This document shows positions 36,201 to 44,588 of a stretch of 64,000 nucleotides of DNA, in pieces. The stretch covers positions 1 through 64,000 of the forward strand of contig NC_087378.1 of the NCBI RefSeq assembly GCF_963675165.1, read 5' to 3'. Within the stretch, counting starts at the first letter, position 1. Each line of letters begins with the position of its first letter. This stretch comes from Halichondria panicea. Lineage: Eukaryota; Porifera; Demospongiae; Suberitida; Halichondriidae. Both the position numbers and the translations under genes were made by a program. The notes beneath the pieces are model-generated. The model had not been told where the DNA came from, did no database searches, and worked only from the letters and a program-made list of their open reading frames with translations.

Positions 36201-39200
36201 GTCTGGAGACGGCCTGGGAGAGGGTGCTCTTGAAGGTGTGGTCAGTGGCTTGTCTGACGGCTGTGTGTCCAAACTCTGAGATCCTCCGTGCCTTTGCGGC
36301 CATACCTGACACAATGCTGTTGAGTTCCCTCCAGTTCCTCACTCTAATGGCGTCCCTACACTGAGCCATGTCCTGTTGGATGTTGGCCTCTGGGGAGGGA
36401 GGGGGCGTGGAGGGTGTGTGAGGGGTGTGGAGTGTGTTGAGTGAGGGGGTGCGTGAGGGGTGTGGAAGAGTGTGGGTGGGGCTTTATAGTGTACAGCGAC
36501 AGTAGACAATTAATGCATCAAATAATAGCCATGCATTACAAACTGGAAAGTTATGTGTTGCATCCAAAAATTTGGTACAACATTTCTCATGTACTGGCGT
36601 GAGCTGCACTATCAACTGCATACCTGACACGGCCATGAAGTCCTCTGGATCGATGATGTCATCAATAGCACTCGTTAACTCTTGTACTTTCTCTGCCCAC
36701 TCTCTACGCACAGAGTCCAGTTGCTCGTGAGCCATCTGATTGGCTGGATCCTTGCGTACCCCCAGTGCAGCATCTACCACTCGTGGTGTCAGTTTGTCCA
36801 CACTGTTAGCCAGGACCTTGATCATTTGCACTCCTGCATGCAGCCATAGAAACGTGAAGTATTTGGTATTCATTGCGCTAAACCACAACTAGTGAGAATT
36901 GGAGTAACTATAAAAGCTGAGAAATGCACACACTTGGTCAGATCCTTCTGGTTCAAGTGGAGGCGATGATTGGTTGCATCACTTGATACACATGAGTGAA
37001 CTGTGCTGCCAAACTTATTGTTACGCATAGCACATAACCATCTGATCCACTTCACCATAATAATAATAATACAACAGAAATGACAACAAATGTACCAATT
37101 CTAGTTTCTATGACAATGTACATTCACCACAGAAGTACATTTTTACCCGACACACAAGCCACTCTGAGCTACAAAGAGGCATGCACACACTCACTCTCTG
37201 CCTCACCCTCAATGGCTGCCATGCACACACTCACTCTCTGCCTCACCCTCAATGGCTGCCATGCACACACTCACTCTCTGCCTCACCCTCAATGGCTGCC
37301 ATGCACACACTCACTCTCTGCCTCACCCTCAATGGCTGCCATGCACACACTCACTATCTGCCTCACCCTCAATGGCTGCCCTCAATGGCTGCCATGTACA
37401 CACTCACTATCTGCCTCACCCTCAATGGCTGCCATGCACACACTCACTCTTAGCGTTGGTGGAGCTCTGTGCTGCATGTGCTGCCACTTGACTCAGTCTC
37501 CGGGAGTGACGTCTAAACAAGTCCACTTGTCGTGTCAGACCTCTCATCGAGTCGTTATAGCGATCAGAGGAGGGGGAGGAGTCACCAGACTGTGAGAGGG
37601 AGGCCAGTATAAGCCAACGTAGTTTAATTAACAACTTACAGTGGTGCTTGTTGGGGTTGCCGTGGTAGTGGACTTTGACCTTGATGTGAGGTGGGGGTCT
37701 GTAGCGGCACGTACCAGATGATTGATGGGAGCTGATGGTTCCACAAATGCTTCGGTCACCTGATCCACCACAGAGTCAGCTACCCAGCGATCAAGCTCTA
37801 ATAGGCGCTCTTGCAGTCGCTCAGCCGTTCTGTCAAAGGTCGCTTTAGTGGCTTCATTATAGGGGTCACTGGAGATGGACTCTGCCAAATCTTGCAGGTT
37901 TTTACGCAATGACAACACCTGAAGAAAGTGAAATGAAAACCAATGGCTAGTGCATCTTGTTGTGTTGAACGTTATGAGGAAAAATGATTAACTTTTTTAT
38001 TTATGCTCAGACTGGGAATGGAAACCATTCACTTGTACGTACCTCTTCACAGAGCTTCTTAATGGCGTCCCTGTACTGATCTCTGCTCACATGAGCCACG
38101 GCCATGGAGTTCTGGAGGACAGAGTCCAAGTGTCTGTCGAGGTCAGGCCCGATGTAGTAGCGACGATCCGTGGTGAGCTTGCGCTGTACCTCCATGATAT
38201 TGCCCGCCATGTTGTCAGCTTCTCTGTTGAGAGGATAGACAGCATCCATTAGTCTATGAAGTGCTGTGGCTAGTTCTCCACCCAGCATGTCCTTAGTCTC
38301 CTGTGAGGGGGCGGAGTAACCAAGTGAGTTGGTGTCCAGCAAATAACATTTTAACAGTACTACAGGGTTTTGCAGAATCTTTGCAATATCTACAAAAAAG
38401 CGTTTTGCCTTGAGCGTTCCTTATAAGGTTATCTGTGGTCAACCATAAAGTTGTAGATCTTAGTCAGCATGTCAACAATGCACTATTCTACAAACAGTTG
38501 ATGGATCAACTTGAAGATTCTCAGCAACACTTTGATAAGAAAGTCCAAGCAGCTCTGTCTGATGCACTATTCTCCATCTTATATCCCAAATAATGCCTTG
38601 GTCAACTTTTTTCACAAGAAAAAGCCATTTTGTTTTTGAATTTTGCTTCCCAATCAGACTTGGCATTTCACCACAATGTGTTTATGACACCACAATGTGT
38701 AAACATTAGATATCCATATAAGGAACGCTCTACACCCTCTATTTCAAAGATTCTGCAAAACCCTGTATATATACCAACGGCTGAATAGAAAAAAACACAA
38801 GGCTTTTTTCGAAATTCTTGGATTTCAACTAATCACAGAACTTGTATCAAAGCACACCATTGGAAAGGTCATCTCGAGAGCTATTGAATGCATCAATTAG
38901 TTTTGAAATTGGACAATCTGAACACGAATAACGAGCTCTCAAAGATAGCTGCCAAAACGGCTGAACAATGGCAACAGAATGCTTACCTTTGCAGAAGGGG
39001 CAGTGGGTGACTTGACATAACTCTGCATGGCCTGAGAGAACTTGGGCAGGTTGACCTTGAGTCTGTCCAAAGCCTCCAAGAGTCTCCGCTTGCAGTCTAC
39101 ATCAGTGAGCTCCTAGAGAAGGGTGGGCGTGGCACTGTAGCCAAGGGTACTATACTATACATGCTGATCTCGTACCTTCTGTCTCTTGTCTGCAAGCGGG

Positions 39201-40140
39201 AGCAGGAGAAGCATGGCCTCAGAGAAACCCTGTGTAGCCAACATGATGTAACTGTACGAGTAACCATATACACTCACTCCAAAACAAATAACCAGGCCTC
39301 TCATGGACTTTGACCCTTGTACGAGTCCCAATCGATCAAGCGCCCCCTGTGCTGCATTGACAATCTTCCTCACTTCCCCCTCGTCCCACACGAGCAGCAG
39401 CTGTCACAACACATCACCACAGTTGGTAAGGCACACCTCTCAATGGCTACATACCTTGACAGTCCACTCGAGGAGGCTCTGTGTGGCACTGTTGAGCATG
39501 CTCTTGGTGTGCTTGCAGAGAGGGCTATCAGAGAGTCGACCAGCTGCCTCCAGCAACTTCTCAGCTGTCTTCAAAGTCATGTCACTCACTCTGGGCATCT
39601 CAGCCTTGAGTTCCTGCAGACACACACACTCATACTCAGTTACTAGTGCTAGCATATCTAGTCCATTGACACACGCAGACACGCTAACACTAGCTATGGC
39701 TAGCTAGCTCCATATAGACACACACACAGTCCAGCTAGTGATGTACCTTATTAACACTCTCTTGTGCAATGGTCTGAGCAATGTTGGCCATGTCTTGCAC
39801 GCACTCCATGACAGCTAGTGCACTGGGCATCAGATCAGGGAAGGGGACGCTACGGCTCCTGCTGGATAGCCGCATGAGGTCCGACACCTGCAGGGGGAGA
39901 GAGGCATCACCTGACATAGCACATAGCTAGGCACATGGATAGCTACAGTATCCATGGCATTTACATGATTTATAGCTTTAGAGCTAAAATACTGCAGCTA
40001 TGTTTTTGTAGACAAGTAGAGGCCAGATGTTACGGCTAGGAAGCACTTACATGTTTCGCTATAGGTGCCAACACAACCTCCAGAGAGCGCGTCTGGATCA
40101 TGGAGAGAATAGAATCAGATTGCTTCTTCTTGACGTCCAT
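30219..40140 (-). CDS. Enlarged alpha-catenin/vinculin superfamily protein
   Basis: Predicted adherens-junction/actin linker. About 25 exons run from MDVKKKQSD (start 40140) to HRHSMNPPY (stop 30219), giving roughly 1590 residues by my count against about 900 for alpha-catenin and 1070 for vinculin. N-terminal part: WDEGEVRKIVNAAQGALDRL and ADKRQKELTDVDCKRRLLEAL match vinculin-homology domain 1. Next, DRWVADSVVDQVTEAF with INHLVRAA, and KVQELTSAIDDIIDPEDFMAVS match the alpha-catenin M region. The C-terminal part FSRGKGELQNQSEMIDTAKAIA, HCTDKTIRNELQYCAEMIPTLSTQL and MLVKNAQNLMKAVIKTVQAAEAAC matches the actin-binding five-helix bundle. Between them, exons from about 36400 to 31570 add several further helical modules and a Ser/Thr/Pro linker (about 35200-35720). 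Alpha-catenin is the closer fit by motif order. It is divergent with the beta-helix gene. Confidence 0.85.
32380..33390. repeat. Array of three foldback-repeat copies in alpha-catenin-family intron
   Basis: Three partial copies (about 32395-32662, 32826-33150 and 33162-33388) of the same foldback family seen in the tankyrase intron, sharing the ttctgaaagcttagaaagag / ctttttctaagctttcagaa inverted pair. The first is truncated at its left end and the third at its right end. Confidence 0.85.
32665..32826. repeat. 40-bp GC-rich minisatellite between foldback copies
   Basis: Four units with core gctcccgcgagtgggctgaa. GC content is well above that of the surrounding introns. Each unit carries gcgccagcgaaagtcttag with small variants. 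Confidence 0.9.
35955..36065. repeat. 18-bp tandem repeat in alpha-catenin-family intron
   Basis: About seven units of tagtgtgtgtgccttata, close upstream (in transcript sense) of the acceptor at about 35907. Confidence 0.93.
36110..36192. repeat. 18-bp donor-bearing tandem repeat
   Basis: Five copies of the donor core AAG|GTAGATACACACA (minus strand) spaced exactly 18 bp; the copy at 36186-36191 is the true exon donor. The units stay open in the exon's frame, adding V-D-T-H-T-K per unit if a downstream copy is used. Confidence 0.9.
37181..37447. repeat. 40-bp donor-bearing minisatellite
   Basis: Seven copies of the donor sequence GTGAGTGTGTGCAT (minus strand); the one ending at 37447 is the true donor of the exon coding ...SSTNAK. 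The unit includes ggcagccattgagggtgagg. One partial unit (37381-37393) breaks the 40-bp register. Confidence 0.9.
38361..38767 (-). mobile_element. Tc1/mariner-like element, internally deleted
   Basis: TA target duplications at 38361-38362 and 38766-38767 flank termini cagggttttgcagaatcttt and its inverse. Within it, on the minus strand, a frame at 38472-38666 encodes a transposase-like helix-turn-helix (SYQSVAENLQVDPSTVCRIV) but no catalytic DDE domain. At about 400 bp it is non-autonomous. It lies in an intron of the alpha-catenin-family gene. Confidence 0.85.
38472..38666 (-). pseudogene. Transposase N-terminal HTH remnant
   Basis: 64-residue open frame with a basic N terminus (KQNSKTKWLFLVKK), then a helix-turn-helix of the Tc1/pogo type with the recognition helix VDPSTVCRIV. 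It ends long before any catalytic residues. It is a remnant inside the element just described, not a host gene. Confidence 0.7.
38800..38965. repeat. Dispersed repeat shared with a POLR2B intron
   Basis: The block containing tatcaaagcacaccattgga and aattagttttgaaattgga recurs at 56880-57010 with moderate divergence. Boundaries are uncertain; it was probably spread by an older element. Confidence 0.75.
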
Positions 40141-40286
40141 TTTGTTAGTCCTGTACTTTTAACGCCCACTTTTGAGATACGCCCTCTTTTCTGTGGTAGC
40201 TCCACATCCCACACACGCAGCGCAGCTCATTAGCACAAGTGTTGTGACCTTGCTAGTTGACTGTTCCGTGCATGTAGCTAGTCTCT
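40141..40286. promoter_or_regulatory. Divergent promoter between alpha-catenin-family gene and beta-helix gene
   Basis: 146 bp between start codons. No clear TATA box was seen; contains a cacacacgcagcgc segment. Confidence 0.6.
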
Positions 40287-43200
40287 ATGATGATGGTTCC
40301 ACAGTGCCTCCTTCTCTTCGTTGCTGTTTGCATCTCTCTGTGCACATCAAGTAATGGAGTTGCAGCTGCTGATCATACTTTGATTTATGTGAGCCAGAGC
40401 AGTGTTGTCCATGATTCGACCTGCTGGACTGGAGGTCTTGTAAAGCCTTGTTCCTCACTGGACCTTGCACTAGAGGGGGTCCACAACATGTCCAACAGCA
40501 TCCCCCCTGCATGGGTAGTCCTGCTACCTGGAGAGTATCCTCTAAACAGTATGCAACACTCCATATTTGGTACTCAAATTCGAGATTTTGGAATAATTGC
40601 TAACGATTCTACGATAATGCCAACTATTAGTTGCGGTGAAGATGTTGGATTCAGCTTCATCAATGTGTCAGGGATAACTTTGCAGAATGTCATATTCAAT
40701 GAATGTGGTTCGATACAGCCGTCTACGTCATCAAAGAGGAACAGCAATGTAACTAAGTTTTGGGAGTTTCGAATTGGATTGTATTTTGTTAATTGCTCTG
40801 ACATTTGGTTTGAACACACTTGGGTGAACAATACCAGAGGAATTGGAGCATTCTTGTTCAGTTCCTATGGAACCAATTTATTTCATAACAGTCGGTTCCA
40901 CGGTAACAGTGCGATAAAGAACGAGGATTACCCAGCAGGAGGTGGTCTCTATGTTGAGTACTCCAGTTGCATCCCAACAAGTGCAACCGTCTGCATTAAT
41001 CTCACTCAGTATAGCTCCAGTACACTGGATATTAATAACTGCACATTTGAGAACAATTCTGGGGAAGTTTTGGAGATTATCTCTACGGCTGATAACTGGC
41101 TACTGCCTACGGGCTCAGGGCACTCCTCTATTGGCAGAGGGGGTGGGTTGTCGATTACTATCGAAGGCGAATCAAAGAACATCAACGTGAGTATCACAGA
41201 GACAATCTTCAAAGGAAACAAAGCACTGTTCGGAGGTGGTTTATTTGTGGAGTTCCATGACAATGCTAGGCACAATATATTGAACGTACAGGACACGTCC
41301 TTCATCAATAACTCGGTGAAGGTCCATAAAAAGATTGACAGTGGAGGAGGTGGAGTGAGGGTGGGTCTAATATTCTACCAGCCCTCTCATGTGCTCAATA
41401 ACTCAATAACTTTCAACTACTGCAAGTTTATGAGCAACAAAGCGAAGTGGGGTGGAGGAGTCTCGTTCTATGCAGCAAGAGAACACAATGTATTGGTGCC
41501 CTCCAATAACCTGTCCTTCAACTGGTGCACATGGTCTAACAACACTGCATGGCTTGGAGCTGCCGTGGATTTGGATCTCTGGGATGCCAGTTCTGTTGGT
41601 CTTCCAGTTGTTGCGAACTTTTATCATTCCCAAGTCTATAATAACTCAGTGATGCGAGCCAATTGGACACTAATGGGAGCAGCTGCCTTCTACATTGACA
41701 CTGTACCTATTAAATTCTCTGGGTTTAGCTATTTCGTTCAAAACAATGGGTCAGCTCTGGTTGCTTCTGGTTCCTCAATCACTTTGGAGGGAAACACTTA
41801 TCTCCTGTTCCAAGAAAACAATGGAAGAAATGGGGGAGCAATTCAATTGGTTGGAAACTCATTTATAACTGTTGGAGATGGTTCATTTATTGATTTTTTA
41901 CAGAATACAGCCGAGCAAAAGGGAGGAGCGATATTTGTGCAAACTGTCAGCAAACATGATCTGATAACAACTTCACCAAACTGTTTCATACGCTACGAGA
42001 ACATCACTGTACTCCCCAAAGACTGGGAGTCGGTTTTTGTTTTCAGCAAGAACAAGGCAAATGGAAAGAACAACTCAATTTACATGACCACCACTGCACC
42101 TTGTGAATGGCATGATGGTCAGAATACCACCAGTGGATCTAATGGAACAGCTCTGTGTTGGATTAATTGGTCATACTTTGATGATAATGGTGTAGCAGAC
42201 AATTGCAGACATCAAATTGAAACAGACCCTGAGGAATTTACAACTAACTCTTCGGTTATTGACAAACGATGGATAATACCTGGAATGCAATCAACTCTAT
42301 CGGATAATTTTCATGTGGTGGATGATTTTGGAAACAATGCTACTGATAGGTTAGTGCTCACAGCGAGTATCCGAGAAACTATCACTTACAATAATACTGC
42401 AAACACTAGTAAAGTTATCGAACCACATGCATTCATTCAGCCGTACATAGCAAACAATACCTTCACCATGTATGGGAAAACCAACAATACTTATATTGTG
42501 GAACTGTACACAATGGACCCGAGAGTAGTTTACACAACTATGCAAGTGGAGCTGCTCCCGTGCCCTTTTGGGTTTGTGAACAATGTGCATCAAGACAAGC
42601 ACTTCTCTTGTGAGTGTGATAATAGTAAACCATCCTTTAATGGCATTGTGGAGTGTTCGAGAGTCAACTTCACCTCAAGTCTCAACCTCCTCGGTCAATG
42701 GGCGGGGCTGAATCAGAGGACGGGACATCGGGTGGCAGGGTCCAGTCCGTACACCAATAACCTCAATAGAACACAGTTGACACTACCTCCAATCAATGAA
42801 ACGTTAAACCCTGGAGACTATTTCTGCAAGCCAGTGAACAGAATGGATGTGCTTTGTGGAAAATGCCGTAATGGTACCGGACCATCGATAAACTCTGAGA
42901 GCTACAAGTGTGTTGAGTGTCCACCTGGAATTCAGTACTACAGCTGGTTGCTTTACATCGGCACAGAGATTCTGCCACTCACTATATTTTTTCTGGTCCT
43001 AATATTATTCAACGTTAGCCTGACGTCTGGAGCTGCTAATGCATTCATTTTCTTCAGTCAGATAATTACGACCACGTTTGGCATCTACACATCCAGCAGT
43101 GGCCCATACCATGCAATGAGAGAGGCCTACAGACTCGTGTATGGAATATGGAATCTGGACATTTTCAGCTCGCTCCCATTTTTTCAGTACTGTTTGAATC

Positions 43201-44384
43201 CGAACTTGGACACAATCACAGTGATCTTACTCGAGTACATTATTGCATTCTACCCTCTCCTAGTTATCATTATACTCTACTCTATAGTTGCCCTGTACAA
43301 CCGTGGCCTCAGGCCTATTACATGGCTGTGTACACCTGCTCGTCTCTGCTTCATTAGACTCAGGAATGTTTGGAACCCAAAGAACTCTCTCATCGATGCA
43401 ATTGCTGCCTTCATTCTACTGTCCTACTCGAGAATGGTACAGACTTCACTTAAGCTTCTTCGCTATTCTACTCTAGTCCATGAAAATGGATCCTGTGAGA
43501 GCCACGTTGTGTACTATGATGGTACCATGCCGGCTTATGAAGGAAAGCATATCATCTTTGTGGTCATAGCTGTGTTTGTTTTGCTAGTATTCGTAGTCAC
43601 TCCACCGCTTGTGCTAATCCTCTACCCTCTCAAAGTGTTCCATCGTCTCACCAGTGTCTGCTGCTCCTTGAGTGGAGGGAGATTTGAACAGTTTTTGAAT
43701 GCATTCTACGGCTCCTTTAAGGATGGTGCTAAAGAAGGAAAGAAGGATTACCGATTCTTTGCTGGTCTATATCTACTCTATCGCGGAGTGTTTGCAGTCA
43801 TCAGGTTTGTACCTAATTGGGCTTTGACCTACTTGCTGCAAAATATATTCTGTTTGTTGGCCATCATCATGTTTACTACACTCAGACCTTATCGTAACGA
43901 CTTGCACAACACATTCGATGCTTGCATATTTGCTCTACTTCTTCTCATTAGTCTCCTTAACCAGTTTAATTTCAACCAAGTTTATCTGGAAAGTGATCAA
44001 CAAGTCTCTCCCCTCATCTTCTCGCTCGAGTACATACTAATCTGGGTACCTTTTGTTGTCGTTGTCTGCCTCCTCATCTACTGGATGTGTAAAAGCTACG
44101 TCAAGAAAATAAAAAAACAAGTTCAACGAACACAAGCACTGGAAGCAACACTGTCCCATGTGGACATAATGCCCAGAGCTAGTAGTGTTGATGATGATAA
44201 CAGTATAATGCGTTTGATGGATGAGCGGCCAATGATGTACAACTACGGGAGCATCAATACATCACCAATACCCAGCTCTGATACGGAGGGATCTGTGGAA
44301 GGTGGTGGCAAGTCGAGCAGCAACCAATCACATCGCACCGTGAGCAGCAAGGGATCATCCAAGTCGGACACACCCATTCTTTAG
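40287..44384 (+). CDS. Giant intronless beta-helix / multi-pass membrane protein
   Basis: 1365 residues in one exon. A signal peptide (QCLLLFVAVCISLCTSS) is followed by YVSQSSVVHDSTCWTGG and PCSSLDLAL, the usual opening of this family. Residues 70-720 are a parallel beta-helix of the pectin-lyase/Pmp type, with recurring G-G-G-L/V/I and N-N-T/S turns (GGGLYVEY, GGGLSITI, GGGLFVEF, GGGVSFY, GGAIQL, GGAIFV) and many N-x-S/T sites. A Cys-rich juxtamembrane segment follows (CGKCRNGTGPS, CVECPPG). The C-terminal third has about eight hydrophobic spans, for example LLYIGTEILPLTIFFLVLILF, IIAFYPLLVIIILYSIVAL, IIFVVIAVFVLLVFVV and WVPFVVVVCLLIYWM, then a Ser-rich cytoplasmic tail. Similar large families exist in sponge genomes. 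A surface receptor or adhesion role is inferred; ligand and signalling are unknown. Confidence 0.85.
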   Translation: MMMVPQCLLLFVAVCISLCTSSNGVAAADHTLIYVSQSSVVHDSTCWTGGLVKPCSSLDLALEGVHNMSNSIPPAWVVLLPGEYPLNSMQHSIFGTQIRDFGIIANDSTIMPTISCGEDVGFSFINVSGITLQNVIFNECGSIQPSTSSKRNSNVTKFWEFRIGLYFVNCSDIWFEHTWVNNTRGIGAFLFSSYGTNLFHNSRFHGNSAIKNEDYPAGGGLYVEYSSCIPTSATVCINLTQYSSSTLDINNCTFENNSGEVLEIISTADNWLLPTGSGHSSIGRGGGLSITIEGESKNINVSITETIFKGNKALFGGGLFVEFHDNARHNILNVQDTSFINNSVKVHKKIDSGGGGVRVGLIFYQPSHVLNNSITFNYCKFMSNKAKWGGGVSFYAAREHNVLVPSNNLSFNWCTWSNNTAWLGAAVDLDLWDASSVGLPVVANFYHSQVYNNSVMRANWTLMGAAAFYIDTVPIKFSGFSYFVQNNGSALVASGSSITLEGNTYLLFQENNGRNGGAIQLVGNSFITVGDGSFIDFLQNTAEQKGGAIFVQTVSKHDLITTSPNCFIRYENITVLPKDWESVFVFSKNKANGKNNSIYMTTTAPCEWHDGQNTTSGSNGTALCWINWSYFDDNGVADNCRHQIETDPEEFTTNSSVIDKRWIIPGMQSTLSDNFHVVDDFGNNATDRLVLTASIRETITYNNTANTSKVIEPHAFIQPYIANNTFTMYGKTNNTYIVELYTMDPRVVYTTMQVELLPCPFGFVNNVHQDKHFSCECDNSKPSFNGIVECSRVNFTSSLNLLGQWAGLNQRTGHRVAGSSPYTNNLNRTQLTLPPINETLNPGDYFCKPVNRMDVLCGKCRNGTGPSINSESYKCVECPPGIQYYSWLLYIGTEILPLTIFFLVLILFNVSLTSGAANAFIFFSQIITTTFGIYTSSSGPYHAMREAYRLVYGIWNLDIFSSLPFFQYCLNPNLDTITVILLEYIIAFYPLLVIIILYSIVALYNRGLRPITWLCTPARLCFIRLRNVWNPKNSLIDAIAAFILLSYSRMVQTSLKLLRYSTLVHENGSCESHVVYYDGTMPAYEGKHIIFVVIAVFVLLVFVVTPPLVLILYPLKVFHRLTSVCCSLSGGRFEQFLNAFYGSFKDGAKEGKKDYRFFAGLYLLYRGVFAVIRFVPNWALTYLLQNIFCLLAIIMFTTLRPYRNDLHNTFDACIFALLLLISLLNQFNFNQVYLESDQQVSPLIFSLEYILIWVPFVVVVCLLIYWMCKSYVKKIKKQVQRTQALEATLSHVDIMPRASSVDDDNSIMRLMDERPMMYNYGSINTSPIPSSDTEGSVEGGGKSSSNQSHRTVSSKGSSKSDTPIL

Positions 44385-44588
44385 AATTAAAACTGATTAG
44401 CATAACTTTTTACCAAAAATGGTTAACGCGTGTTATTAATTTTACTGTCGTGTATAATTATATCTAACCCCCTCATTTTTTTTCACAATTAACAAATTGA
44501 GCAGTTTATGACATCTTAATCCTAAAGTGAAACAAGTACACAATAATAACTACAAAACTATAATAGTGTTTCGTTCCCAAATACAGTT

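Noticed and set aside
37080-37595. Open frame of repeated HTLTLCLTLNGC-type residues on plus
   Set aside because: Antisense translation of the 40-bp minisatellite; the genuine exon is on the minus strand.
30219-40140. Assignment as vinculin
   Set aside because: Some motifs match vinculin, but the M-region block (DDIIDPEDFMAVS, VVDQVTEAF) and C-terminal FSRGKG fit alpha-catenin better; I call it only to superfamily level.
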